Assembly (NCBI GenBank): GCA_902591275.1
Contig: CACJAC010000002.1
Coordinates: 1 to 64,000 of the forward strand
Direction of reading: 5' to 3'
Source of the DNA: an uncultured Prochlorococcus sp.
GTDB taxonomy: Bacteria > Cyanobacteriota > Cyanobacteriia > PCC-6307 > Cyanobiaceae
Length of the DNA: 64,000 nucleotides
A program made the position numbers and the translations under genes. Of this stretch, positions 1 through 21,518 are shown piece after piece (position 1 is the first letter of the stretch; each line of letters opens with the position of its first letter). The notes under the pieces were generated by a model, which ran no database searches, was not told the origin of the DNA, and worked only from the letters and a program-made list of their open reading frames with translations.

Positions 1-549
1 ATTTGGCCATTCAAAGCTTTCACGAATATTAATTTTGATAATAAAAAATTTTTAGATATTGGATCAGGCTGTGGCTTCCCAGGTTTAGCTTATGCAATAA
101 CTCATCCTAATTCTGAGATATACCTAATTGATTCTTTGAAAAAGAAAACAGATGCAATACAATTTTTAGTTGAACAGATCAATTTCAAAAACAATATTCA
201 TGTAATCAATGATCGTGTTGAGAACTTAGCCCACCAATCGTCAATGAGAAATAATTTTAATATTGCAACAACTAGAGCAGTAAGTAATCCATCAACAGTT
301 TCAGAATATATTCTTCCAATGTTAAAAAAAGAAGGGTTTGGAGTTTTATATTGTGGCAAATGGACGAATGAAGAAAGCAAAAATCTAGATAAAACTTTAG
401 AGATATTAGAAGGGAAAGTCAAAGATAAAAAAGAGATACAATTACCAAGAAATAAAGGCACCCGAAATATTATTTTAATTCAACCAAAGAATTTTTGTCC
501 TGAAATTTACCCAAGAAAAGTTGGCAAGCCTGAAAAAAATCCATTATGA
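1..549 (+). CDS. rsmG: 16S rRNA (guanine-N7)-methyltransferase RsmG (GidB), 5' truncated by window edge
   Basis: Frame is open from base 1 (IWPFKAFTNINFDNKKFLDIGSGCGFPGLAYAI...); SAM-binding motif DIGSGCGFPG typical of RsmG. Confidence 0.9.
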   Translation: MWPFKAFTNINFDNKKFLDIGSGCGFPGLAYAITHPNSEIYLIDSLKKKTDAIQFLVEQINFKNNIHVINDRVENLAHQSSMRNNFNIATTRAVSNPSTVSEYILPMLKKEGFGVLYCGKWTNEESKNLDKTLEILEGKVKDKKEIQLPRNKGTRNIILIQPKNFCPEIYPRKVGKPEKNPL

Positions 550-551
550 AA

Positions 552-1745
552 TTATTTTCTTGATAATCTTTTAGCATTCTTATCTCCAAACTTTTCTTTT
601 AAATTTCTCAATTTTTTTATAACTTTTTTTGGATTTATATGACCTTCTAATACTTTCAATAATTGTCCTTCAGAAACATCTACATCTAGTAAATTTGCGT
701 TTAATCCTGGGAACCAGTGGCTTCCATTACCAAGCAATTGATATCTAGCTCTTGCATATCCTTCCATACCCAACCAATCAATTAAATTTGAAAGCCAAAG
801 CAGAACAGGAATATTAATATTTCCCGGCGTATATTCCCAGCTTGGTAAATTTCTATTCCAATTTTGATGCCACTCTAAACCTAAGGAATTAATTGATTCC
901 TGCCTTAATTTATTAATTATCTTAGGCACATACTCCTCAGATTCTGATAACAACGAGACAGCTTCTAAATGCAGAGCAAAATCTGTCTCTTTTGCAATAC
1001 CCACACTCAAAGTATGGACATTTTGATTTCTTAAGCAAAAAAGATCATTAAAAACTATAGGATGAAGTGGTTTACAAAGTTCCAACATTTTTCTTGAGGG
1101 AGTATGAAGATGTCCCCCTTTATCAGTGGGACTTATTATGAAAACCCCAAGATCATGCTTATTGGCTAAATTAATAACCTTTGTATTTTCCTGATTAATG
1201 AAATACCAGTGCAAATTTACATAATCAAATAAGTTTGTTGATATAGCATTTTCAATAAGTGAAGATTTTCCATGGGTTGAAAATCCAATAGATCCAATTA
1301 AATTTTTTTTTTGAAAATTCCTCAAAATATCAATGCAACCTCCATCTCGAATAGCCTGATGTAAATGTTCAGCAGTATTAATACCATGAATTGCTAACAA
1401 ATCAATTTTCTTAACTTTCAATTTTTCAATACTAGATAATACATCTCGCTCAAAAATTTCCGGATCACTATTTGGTGGAATCTTTGTTTGGATTATATTT
1501 GGGATTTTCTTAGTATTCTTAAAACACATCCCTAATTGCACCTCAGAAGTTCCATAGTACTTGGCGGTTTCTACATGACTTAAACCATATTGTGTTGCAA
1601 GATCTAATATATTTTCTACTTTATTTTGTTCTTCGTATGAAACTTCAGAAAAATCTAATTGATCCCAACTTTTTTGAAATCTCATACCACCTAAAGATAA
1701 GACAGGAATTTTCAGGTTGGTTCTACCAAATCTACGATATTGCAT
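552..1745 (-). CDS. aldo/keto reductase family protein
   Basis: ORF 397 aa; N-term MQYRRFGRTNLKIPVLSLGGMRF and HVETAKYYGTSE are AKR-like. Confidence 0.88.
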   Translation of the reverse strand: MQYRRFGRTNLKIPVLSLGGMRFQKSWDQLDFSEVSYEEQNKVENILDLATQYGLSHVETAKYYGTSEVQLGMCFKNTKKIPNIIQTKIPPNSDPEIFERDVLSSIEKLKVKKIDLLAIHGINTAEHLHQAIRDGGCIDILRNFQKKNLIGSIGFSTHGKSSLIENAISTNLFDYVNLHWYFINQENTKVINLANKHDLGVFIISPTDKGGHLHTPSRKMLELCKPLHPIVFNDLFCLRNQNVHTLSVGIAKETDFALHLEAVSLLSESEEYVPKIINKLRQESINSLGLEWHQNWNRNLPSWEYTPGNINIPVLLWLSNLIDWLGMEGYARARYQLLGNGSHWFPGLNANLLDVDVSEGQLLKVLEGHINPKKVIKKLRNLKEKFGDKNAKRLSRK

Positions 1746-1755
1746 CTTTTTGTTA

Positions 1756-2115
1756 TTAGTGCTTATTCATTCTCGGTGGCTTTCCAAATGTTTGAAACAT
1801 ATCCCTATCGAGACTATTCTCTAAATCATCCAATTCCTCAAATTTGACCCAATGAATACAATCAACAGGGCATGTATCAATTGCTTCTTGTATGACATCA
1901 GAACTATCTCCATCTTGCCTAATGGCTCGACTTCTACCATGAAATTCATCAACAGTGAAAGTGTTCGAAGCGACGTGAACACAGTACTGACAACCAATAC
2001 ACCTAGCTTCATCAACCCATACAGCTTTTTCGGCTAACTGACCACCTAAAACGGGCTCATAGCCTGTAATCTCAATATTTTCTTCAGTATTATGAAATGG
2101 ATCCGTAAAATCCAT
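1756..2115 (-). CDS. 4Fe-4S ferredoxin
   Basis: CIGCQYC...CPVDC iron-sulfur motifs in a 119 aa ORF. Confidence 0.9.
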   Translation of the reverse strand: MDFTDPFHNTEENIEITGYEPVLGGQLAEKAVWVDEARCIGCQYCVHVASNTFTVDEFHGRSRAIRQDGDSSDVIQEAIDTCPVDCIHWVKFEELDDLENSLDRDMFQTFGKPPRMNKH

Positions 2116-2124
2116 ATCTTGACA

Positions 2125-2517
2125 TTAGTTTTCCCACTTGGTTAAGACCAATTCAATAGATCCATCATTTTTATTTTTTTCCTCTACGATTTGATATCCA
2201 TCTTCTTGCGTTTTAGAAATAATTGTTTGGTAAGCATACATTTGAGTAACTTTTGAGATAAATCTTTCCACTGGAATCTCAAATTTCCATAGATCAAGGT
2301 CAGTAACTAATTCATATGCATTAGAATTTTTATCCCATTTAAATCCAACTTGGGTATCACCCGGTAAAAGCATACTTATATCAACGGCTGTGAATTGGCC
2401 TTTATATCCTTTTACAAACTTTTCTTCTTGATTAATACTATAACCAAAATGATTTAAAGCCTTAATTAATGGCTCTGCTTCTTTAAGCTGGGTTTTAATC
2501 GTACTAAAATGTGACAT
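2125..2517 (-). CDS. DUF1257 / Ycf35-like protein
   Basis: 130 aa ORF, MSHFSTIKTQLKE...LIKALNHFGY resembles Ycf35 family; linked to DUF2997-like ORF and ferredoxin. Confidence 0.75.
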   Translation of the reverse strand: MSHFSTIKTQLKEAEPLIKALNHFGYSINQEEKFVKGYKGQFTAVDISMLLPGDTQVGFKWDKNSNAYELVTDLDLWKFEIPVERFISKVTQMYAYQTIISKTQEDGYQIVEEKNKNDGSIELVLTKWEN

Positions 2518-2728
2518 TAGATTCGTTATTTAATTGTGTGAAGTTTTCACTTTGATTTGAGATGAAAGCATCAGATGTTTTATTTTTAACTGTTACTTTA
2601 CCGAGAGCGTCTTCGAGATTTTTTGTTGCTTCATTACATGAATTACCAGTAAATCCCTCGACAGTCTCTTCAACTCTTCCGTCTTGATGAATTTTGAATC
2701 TCAATGTTATTTGAGGCATTAAATTCAA
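2504..2728 (-). CDS. DUF2997-like small protein
   Basis: 74 aa ORF, MPQITLRFKIHQDGRVEETVEGFTGNSC; start may be the internal M at MPQ; overlaps the Ycf35-like start. Confidence 0.7.
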   Translation of the reverse strand: MNLMPQITLRFKIHQDGRVEETVEGFTGNSCNEATKNLEDALGKVTVKNKTSDAFISNQSENFTQLNNESNVTF

Positions 2729-2868
2729 GTATTAAGTACTTTTACTTTATATAGAATAACGAAATTTTTTTGTTTCAGTTGGTACAAGTTAATTAATTTT
2801 AATTTTTATATTGAATATCTAATAAATAAACATTTTCAGTAGTGTGCTAATAAAAAAAATTAAGAAAT

Positions 2869-3636
2869 TTAGTTATAAAAACCTTGCATCCCCATTGAAT
2901 CCAAGGCAGTCTTTGCTTCTTCCATGACGGAAGGTTCTTTATCGAAAAGAGCTATTTTAGTACATTCATCAACAAAATCTTCTTGAAATGTGTTGTTTAG
3001 TTTTTCGTACAATCTACACAATGACCAAATACAATTACTTCGCACACCTGATTCATTATCTATCTTTAAACTTATTAAAAGCTGTTCTGCCGCTAATTGA
3101 GCGTTTTCTGGAGAAACATTTCCAATTTCAGCTAAAGAACTTGATGACCATAACCTTACTGCAGCCACATCATTCTTTAAAGCATTTATTAATGGTTCTA
3201 AAACGATTTGATTTTCATAATTAGCTAAGCTCCATGCAGTTGCTCTTCTGACATAAGCATTATCATCAGTCTTCAAAAGACTGACAAGTTTTTCAACCGC
3301 GCTAGGACATGGATTACGACCTAAAGCATATACAGCACTCATTCTTTCAACAGGGCAAGGTTGATCAAGCAATGGTAACAAAAGGGAGAAAGATCTTTTA
3401 TCTCTATACTCACAGAATATTCTTAAGCCTTGTATTCTCTCTTCCCTGTTACCTTTAAGCATTTTTAGTGCTTCATTGCACTCTTTAGTAATATTTAAAC
3501 CTTTAGGGAAAGAATCTTCATCAATTTGTTCTAAAGGATCTATTTCAATTTCTAAGGCCAATTCTTTCGCCAAAACATCTGGATCAACAGCGATATCAAA
3601 TAAACTTTCCTTATTAGGATCCTTATTTTTTGTCAT
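2869..3636 (-). CDS. HEAT-repeat (PBS-lyase-HEAT-like) protein
   Basis: 255 aa ORF with repeated RRATAWSLANY / VRLWSSSSLAEIG / VRSNCIWSLCRL HEAT-like units. Confidence 0.8.
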   Translation of the reverse strand: MTKNKDPNKESLFDIAVDPDVLAKELALEIEIDPLEQIDEDSFPKGLNITKECNEALKMLKGNREERIQGLRIFCEYRDKRSFSLLLPLLDQPCPVERMSAVYALGRNPCPSAVEKLVSLLKTDDNAYVRRATAWSLANYENQIVLEPLINALKNDVAAVRLWSSSSLAEIGNVSPENAQLAAEQLLISLKIDNESGVRSNCIWSLCRLYEKLNNTFQEDFVDECTKIALFDKEPSVMEEAKTALDSMGMQGFYN

Positions 3637-3654
3637 TTTGAAAAAATAAAAATA

Positions 3655-3780
3655 TTAATTTATGGGAGCAGGAGACATCATATCTCCTGGCAACCAAATT
3701 CTCGCACTCACTGCAAAAAAGGCAATTCCAAAAAGTGAAACAATAGCGAAAGGTAAAATTTTTGTCTTAATAAAACCCAA
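3655..3780 (-). CDS. short single-span membrane peptide (probable), (M/L)GFIKTKILPFAIVSLFGIAFFAVSARIWLPGDMMSPAPIN
   Basis: Hand translation; absent from ORF track because there is no ATG; TTG at 3780 (or ATT at 3771) is the candidate start; one clear hydrophobic helix and a soluble tail. Confidence 0.55.
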   Translation of the reverse strand: MGFIKTKILPFAIVSLFGIAFFAVSARIWLPGDMMSPAPIN

Positions 3781-3849
3781 AGATTTAAGATTAATTAAAA
3801 CAATAATAACCTGTTTAAGAGACTTTTAAAAAATTTTTATTAGATAATA

Positions 3850-4908
<1,059 letters not shown>

Positions 4909-4925
4909 TTATTTCAAAACTACTT

Positions 4926-5102
<177 letters not shown>

Positions 5103-5132
5103 CTAATAGCTAAAAATAATAATAAGTCATAT

Positions 5133-9260
<4,128 letters not shown>

Positions 9261-9268
9261 TTAAAAGA

Positions 9269-14499
<5,231 letters not shown>

Positions 14500-14730
14500 C
14501 CAAGAAAACCTGCGATTTGTGAGATTTACTATTTACTTTTAATCTACTTAATAATTAAGTCTTTAACTTTTCACTTGAGATCAACCATTAAATCTCGATT
14601 TCAACAAAAAACAATCTAATAAAAGAAGAATTAAATTTTGTTTAATGCTGATAAATCATTAACTGTGTAAGTTAAAGTCAAAAGAATTAAGAAAAATTTC
14701 CAGTAATTCCTAATACTAACAGCTGCTACG

Positions 14731-15525
14731 TCAAATTAACAAGTCAAATTTAAACAAATCTTCAGCATTCTTAGATGACTCTTTAGCAATTGTGATTAAT
14801 TCAGTTGATCTTAAATTTGCCATAAAATTGGCAACATTTTCAACAAATGCAGGTTCATTTCTTTTACCCCTATGGGGAACAGGAGCCAAAAATGGTGAGT
14901 CAGTTTCAATTAAGTATTTATCATTTGGGACGATTTTGGCACACTCATGAATTTCATATGCTTTTGGGAAAGTTACTATTCCACTAAAACTGATGTAAAA
15001 TCCAAGATCTAAGAATTGTTTCATTTCTTTAGGGGTTCCTGTCCAACAATGAAGTACACCATCAGGACATTTTCCTTTTTTGGAGAGATCACTACATATC
15101 TCAATCATTTCATTTGCAGCATCTCTGCAATGGATAATTACAGGCAATTTAAGTTCGTAAGCTAACTCCATTTGCGGAATAAGTGCTTCTATTTGCTGAA
15201 TTTTATTCTCATTTTTAAAAAAATCTAAGCCTAATTCCCCAATAGCTACAACTCTTCTATCTTCTTGAGCTGATTTTCTTAAAAGAGATTTTGAACTTTG
15301 TTCCCATTTTTTTGCTTCTAGCGGATGCAAACCAACTGAATAATAAATTTCATTAAATTCGTTAGATAATTTTTTCAACTTTGGAATTTCTGTTAATTCA
15401 CAACAGGCATGAACTAATTTTTTTACACCTTTTGAACGCAATCTTAAAACAACATCTTCAAGATCTCTTTCAAAATTTTCAAATATTAAATGACAGTGCG
15501 AGTCTATGAGTTCAAAATCGCTCAT
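14731..15525 (-). CDS. tatD: TatD family hydrolase / DNase
   Basis: 264 aa, LIDSHCHLIF, IGELGLDF, VIIHCRDA, ETDSPFLAP. Confidence 0.92.
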   Translation of the reverse strand: MSDFELIDSHCHLIFENFERDLEDVVLRLRSKGVKKLVHACCELTEIPKLKKLSNEFNEIYYSVGLHPLEAKKWEQSSKSLLRKSAQEDRRVVAIGELGLDFFKNENKIQQIEALIPQMELAYELKLPVIIHCRDAANEMIEICSDLSKKGKCPDGVLHCWTGTPKEMKQFLDLGFYISFSGIVTFPKAYEIHECAKIVPNDKYLIETDSPFLAPVPHRGKRNEPAFVENVANFMANLRSTELITIAKESSKNAEDLFKFDLLI

Positions 15526-15541
15526 AATTATTTTCTACCTT

Positions 15542-15835
15542 TTACTTTGACGTAAGAGTAGTTTTTACAAAATTGTTAATTTTGGATTTTCTATTAGCCC
15601 CATTGTTTTTATGAAGAACATTTTTTTTAACAGCTTTATCTATTAAACTAAAGGCTTTGTTAAGGCTTGTTTGAACTAAATTTTTATTTTCCTCATTTGG
15701 GTCTTTTTTATATTTTTCGCAATTTTCTAAAGTCTTTTTCGTCAAAGTTCTTACTGTAGATTTGTATGACTTATTGATTAAACGATTTCTTTCAGCAATT
15801 TGGATTCTCTTTTTTGCAGATTTGTTATTGGCCAC
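15542..15835 (-). CDS. rpsT: 30S ribosomal protein S20
   Basis: VANNKSAKKRIQIAERNRLINKSYKS...; GTG start at 15835 is more likely than the track's ATG at 15862. Confidence 0.93.
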   Translation of the reverse strand: MANNKSAKKRIQIAERNRLINKSYKSTVRTLTKKTLENCEKYKKDPNEENKNLVQTSLNKAFSLIDKAVKKNVLHKNNGANRKSKINNFVKTTLTSK

Positions 15836-15954
15836 TGAGTATACATTAATATAAGACTCCAATCATAACAAATAGATCGACTACTAATCAATCATATATA
15901 ATTTAAAGAGTTATTAAATTGGTCTGGAGCCTTTCAATTTGAAAAATTAAGAAC

Positions 15955-17241
15955 ATGAAGATCATTAATAATAAAGAAGACGCTATCCAAGAATTAAAAA
16001 GGATTTCTACTCGAACTAACTCAGAAAACAATGACAAAATCACTGCAATAGTCGAAGAAATTCTTCGAGAGGTAAAAAATTATGGAGATAAAGCAGTGGG
16101 AAAATATACAAAAAAGTTTGATGGATTCGACCCTGACCCTATGCAAGTGAGCGCGGATCAAATAAAAAATGCATGGGATGAAATTGATAACAATTTGAAG
16201 CGCTCACTTGAGGTGGCTCATAAAAGAATTCAAAAATTCCATGAAAAAGAAATTCCTCAATCTTTCACAATAAAAGGTGAATATGGTGATATAGTCCAAA
16301 GAAGATGGAGACCAGTTAAAAATGCAGGCATTTATATTCCTGGAGGAAGAGCTGCTTATCCAAGTACTGTATTAATGAATGCAATACCTGCAAAAGTAGC
16401 AGGAGTAGAAGAAATTATAATGGTATCTCCTGGGAATAAAGAAGGGGAAATAAACAAAACTGTTTTAGCTGCAGCTTACTTATCAGGGATCAATAAAGTA
16501 TTTAGAATCGGAGGAGCTCAAGCAATTGGTGCTTTAGCATTTGGCACAAATCAAATCAATAAAGTTGATGTTATTTCAGGTCCTGGGAATATCTATGTTA
16601 CAACTGCGAAAAAACTCATTTATGGCTCTACAGGGATTGATTCTTTAGCTGGTCCAAGTGAAATATTAATCATTGCAGATGAAACAGCTCAAAGCACTCA
16701 CATTGCCTCTGATCTACTAGCTCAAGCAGAACATGATCCTTTAGCTTCATCAATACTAATAACTACTTCAAAGAACCAGGCAAAAGAAGTTTTAGAAGAA
16801 CTTTATAAAATAATAGATAATCATCCAAGAAAAGAAATTTGCATACAATCAATAAAAAATTGGGGTTTAATTGTGATTTGCGAGAATTATGAATCATGTG
16901 TTGAACTAAGCAATAACTTTGCCCCTGAACACCTAGAAATTCTTACTATAAATTCAAAACAAATTCTTTCAGGTATAGAGAATGCAGGAGCGATATTTTT
17001 AGGAAAATGGACACCTGAAGCTGTTGGAGATTATCTTGCTGGACCAAATCATACTTTACCCACATCAGGGAATTCTAGATTTAGCGGTTCTTTGGGGGTT
17101 GAAACTTTTATGAAAAATACTTCAATCATAGAATTTAATGAAGAAAGTTTAAAAGATAATAGCCTTGATATTATTAATCTTGCTAAAAGTGAGGGTTTAC
17201 ATAGCCACGCTAACTCAGTACGAATAAGATTTGAAGATTAG
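15955..17241 (+). CDS. hisD: histidinol dehydrogenase
   Basis: 428 aa, [33 protein letters not shown]. Confidence 0.95.
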   Translation: MKIINNKEDAIQELKRISTRTNSENNDKITAIVEEILREVKNYGDKAVGKYTKKFDGFDPDPMQVSADQIKNAWDEIDNNLKRSLEVAHKRIQKFHEKEIPQSFTIKGEYGDIVQRRWRPVKNAGIYIPGGRAAYPSTVLMNAIPAKVAGVEEIIMVSPGNKEGEINKTVLAAAYLSGINKVFRIGGAQAIGALAFGTNQINKVDVISGPGNIYVTTAKKLIYGSTGIDSLAGPSEILIIADETAQSTHIASDLLAQAEHDPLASSILITTSKNQAKEVLEELYKIIDNHPRKEICIQSIKNWGLIVICENYESCVELSNNFAPEHLEILTINSKQILSGIENAGAIFLGKWTPEAVGDYLAGPNHTLPTSGNSRFSGSLGVETFMKNTSIIEFNEESLKDNSLDIINLAKSEGLHSHANSVRIRFED

Positions 17242-17951
17242 CTAGCTCTTGAGGGCGAGTAAACTACTGGAGTGTTGTTTTTGAATTTACCAACTAATAC
17301 TTTGTCTGTAAGATCAACGAATAATCCATTTTCTAATACTCCTGGAATATTGTTAATCGTCATTTCAATATCTTTTGGATTCTTAATACCATCATTAAAT
17401 AATACATCTAAGATGAGGTTGCCTTGGTCAGTAACAACTGGGCCAGCTTTTTTAGTAGCCATTCTTAAAGAAGAACTGCCATTCATTTCTGAAATCACTT
17501 CCTGAACTTGCTTCCAAGCATTTGGAAGAACTTCTACAGGTAGAGGGAAAGATTTATTTAGATTTTGTACAAGTTTAGTTTCATCAACAACAATCAACAA
17601 TTGATCAGCCTTAGATGCCACTAACTTTTCTCTAACATGGCATGCTCCTCCTCCTTTTATTAATTGAAATCCTGGATCAACTTCATCTGCTCCATCAATA
17701 GCTAAATCGATTTGAGATACAGAAGCTAAATCGATAAGAGGGATATCAAGTTCAAGCGCTAAAACTTCTGATTGAAAAGAAGTTGCAACACCTCTTATAT
17801 TTTGAAGTTTTCCAGAACGAATTTCATCCGCAAGGCTTTTTATCATTAACGCAGCCGTAGATCCAGATCCTAATCCGAGAATCATGTCACTCTTTACTTC
17901 CCTTATTGCTGCATCAGCGACTATCTGTTTCATTTGAGTTTGTGAATCCAA
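17238..17951 (-). CDS. rpiA: ribose-5-phosphate isomerase A
   Basis: 237 aa, [27 protein letters not shown]. Confidence 0.95.
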   Translation of the reverse strand: MDSQTQMKQIVADAAIREVKSDMILGLGSGSTAALMIKSLADEIRSGKLQNIRGVATSFQSEVLALELDIPLIDLASVSQIDLAIDGADEVDPGFQLIKGGGACHVREKLVASKADQLLIVVDETKLVQNLNKSFPLPVEVLPNAWKQVQEVISEMNGSSSLRMATKKAGPVVTDQGNLILDVLFNDGIKNPKDIEMTINNIPGVLENGLFVDLTDKVLVGKFKNNTPVVYSPSRAS

Positions 17952-17997
17952 AATCTTTTCTCTAATTGTTATAGATTATTAAATTTCAATGGGTGCT

Positions 17998-19128
<1,131 letters not shown>

Positions 19129-19284
19129 TTAATTAGTAGTTTTGAATATTTGATAAATCTAATTGAAGAAAAATTTTATTGTTGTTTTTTTGTTTACATC
19201 CATAAAATACAAATTTTTAAATTTTTCTATAGAAAAAATTTCTTAATATGTGAGAATAAATTTTAAATAAATTTATAAGTAAAC

Positions 19285-19752
19285 TTGAATAAAGAAAACA
19301 AAAGTAAATTAGAAGCCCTTTTAGAAAAAGTTGCTAATGAATGGGATTTAGAAATCTACGCATTAAAAATATCAACTAATCAAAATCCAATTGTTATTGA
19401 AGTAACTATAAAAAAAACTAATGGAGATGACATTTCCTTAGATGATTGTGCGTTATTTAATACCCCAGCATCTGAAGAAATAGAAAAATCAAATCTTTTA
19501 AATTGTTCATATGTGTTAGAAATTAGTAGTCAAGGGGTCAGTGATGAATTAACCTCAGAAAGAGACTTCAAAACTTTTAAGGGTTTTCCAGTTAATGTTG
19601 AGTTAAACCAAAAGAATTCAAAAATAAAATTCCTAAACGGTTTACTTTATGAAAAGTCTAATGATTATTTAGCCATTAACATAAAAGGTAGGATAAAGAA
19701 AATCCCTTTAGATGAAGTATTAAAAATTAGTCTTTGTACCTTAAAAGATTAA
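19285..19752 (+). CDS. rimP: ribosome maturation factor RimP
   Basis: 155 aa, position immediately upstream of nus[17 protein letters not shown] variant of LEVSSPGLDRPL; TTG start. Confidence 0.88.
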   Translation: MNKENKSKLEALLEKVANEWDLEIYALKISTNQNPIVIEVTIKKTNGDDISLDDCALFNTPASEEIEKSNLLNCSYVLEISSQGVSDELTSERDFKTFKGFPVNVELNQKNSKIKFLNGLLYEKSNDYLAINIKGRIKKIPLDEVLKISLCTLKD

Positions 19753-19788
19753 TTATTTTTCAACCATTATTCCATTTTCCCATCATAG

Positions 19789-21192
19789 ATGGCATTAGTT
19801 ATTCTCCCAGGTTTAAACAATCTTATTGAAGACATTAGTGAGGAAAAAAAGTTACCTCCTAATATCGTTGAAGCAGCCTTGCGCGAAGCTTTATTAAAGG
19901 GGTACGAAAAATATAGAAGAACTTTTTACATTGGAGTTAACCAGGATCCATTTGATGAAGAGTACTTTAGTAATTTTGATGTTGGACTAGATCTAGATGA
20001 GGAAGGTTATAGGATCTTATCAAGTAAAATAATTGTAGAAGAAGTTGAAAGCGAAGATCATCAAATATCGTTAGTAGAAGTTAAACAAGTAGCTGATGAT
20101 GCTCAAATAGGTGACACGGTTGTTTTAGATGTTACTCCAGAAAAAGAGGATTTTGGACGAATGGCTGCTTCAACAACAAAGCAAGTCTTAGCCCAAAAAT
20201 TAAGAGATCAACAAAGAAAAATGATCCAGGAAGAATTTGCAGATTTAGAAGATCCTGTTTTAACTGCAAGAGTTATAAGATTTGAAAGACAATCAGTAAT
20301 AATGGGAGTTAGTTCGGGTATTGGTAGACCTGAAGTGGAAGCCGAACTTCCTAAGAGAGATCAATTACCAAATGATAATTATAGAGCTAATGCAACTTTC
20401 AAAGTATTCTTAAAAGAAGTTAGCGAAATAGCCAGAAAAGGACCACAACTTTTTGTAAGCAGAGCAAATGCTGGATTAGTTGTTTATTTATTTGAAAATG
20501 AAGTACCAGAAATTCAAGAAGGTACAGTAAAAATTGTTGCTGTTTCAAGAGAAGCAAATCCTCCTTCAAGAGCTGTTGGGCCTAGGACAAAAGTAGCTGT
20601 TGATAGCATCGAACAAGAAGTGGACCCTGTAGGTGCTTGTATTGGAGCGAGGGGAGCAAGAATCCAACAAGTAGTAAATGAATTAAGAGGAGAAAAAATT
20701 GATGTTATTAAATGGTCATCTGACCCAATACAGTATATTTTAAATTCTTTAAGCCCTGCGAAAGTTGATCTCGTAAGACTTGTTGACCCAGAAGGTCAAC
20801 ACGCGCATGTATTAGTTCCTCCCGATCAATTGAGTCTCGCAATAGGTAGAGAGGGACAAAATGTAAGACTTGCAGCAAGATTAACTGGTTGGAAGATTGA
20901 TGTTAAAAACTCACATGAATACGATCAAGAAGCAGAAGATGCTGCAGTCTCTGAATTAATAATTCAAAGGGAAGATGAAGAGAATCTCCAGCGAGAAGCT
21001 GAGCTTAGATTAGAAGCAGAACAAGCTGAGCGTGCTGCGGAAGATGCAAGATTAAGAGAGCTTTATCCCCTTCCTGAAGATGATGATGAATATGGACAAG
21101 AAACATATGAACAAGAGACCTTCTCAAATAGTGATCAATTAGAGACTGTTCAAGATATTGAAATATCAGCCAAAGAGGAGAGAAAAAAGTGA
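19789..21192 (+). CDS. nusA: transcription termination/antitermination factor NusA
   Basis: 467 aa, [24 protein letters not shown] motif. Confidence 0.96.
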   Translation: MALVILPGLNNLIEDISEEKKLPPNIVEAALREALLKGYEKYRRTFYIGVNQDPFDEEYFSNFDVGLDLDEEGYRILSSKIIVEEVESEDHQISLVEVKQVADDAQIGDTVVLDVTPEKEDFGRMAASTTKQVLAQKLRDQQRKMIQEEFADLEDPVLTARVIRFERQSVIMGVSSGIGRPEVEAELPKRDQLPNDNYRANATFKVFLKEVSEIARKGPQLFVSRANAGLVVYLFENEVPEIQEGTVKIVAVSREANPPSRAVGPRTKVAVDSIEQEVDPVGACIGARGARIQQVVNELRGEKIDVIKWSSDPIQYILNSLSPAKVDLVRLVDPEGQHAHVLVPPDQLSLAIGREGQNVRLAARLTGWKIDVKNSHEYDQEAEDAAVSELIIQREDEENLQREAELRLEAEQAERAAEDARLRELYPLPEDDDEYGQETYEQETFSNSDQLETVQDIEISAKEERKK

Positions 21193-21470
21193 TACGACAA
21201 ACCCCTGTTTTGCGTTTATGCATTTCATGTAGAAAAACATATGACAGGATACATCTTATAAAGATTACTAAAGATCATAAGCAAGGTATTATGTTTCAAA
21301 AGGGTATGGGGCGATCAGCCTACATTTGCAAGTCAAAAAAATGTATCTCAGATTCCAAAATCAAAAAAAAGCTTCAAAAAGCTTTAAAAACATCTTTAGA
21401 ACCTGAATTTATTGATATTTTTGAAAAAGAAATTACAAGCTACGATGACTATCCCAATAAGGGAATATAA
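21189..21470 (+). CDS. ylxR: YlxR family RNA-binding protein
   Basis: 93 aa, CISCRK...GRSAYICKSKKCI, between nusA and infB; GTG start overlapping the nusA stop. Confidence 0.85.
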   Translation: MIRQTPVLRLCISCRKTYDRIHLIKITKDHKQGIMFQKGMGRSAYICKSKKCISDSKIKKKLQKALKTSLEPEFIDIFEKEITSYDDYPNKGI

Positions 21471-21518
21471 TTAAATTAAATCCTCTTTAATTTTCAAAAA
21501 GAGTACAAATCAGATTAA

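Noticed and set aside
21005-21223. Antisense ORF at nusA 3' end
   Set aside because: Shadow of an acidic, repetitive C-terminal coding region (EAE/DAR codons) giving an artificial L/H-rich translation.
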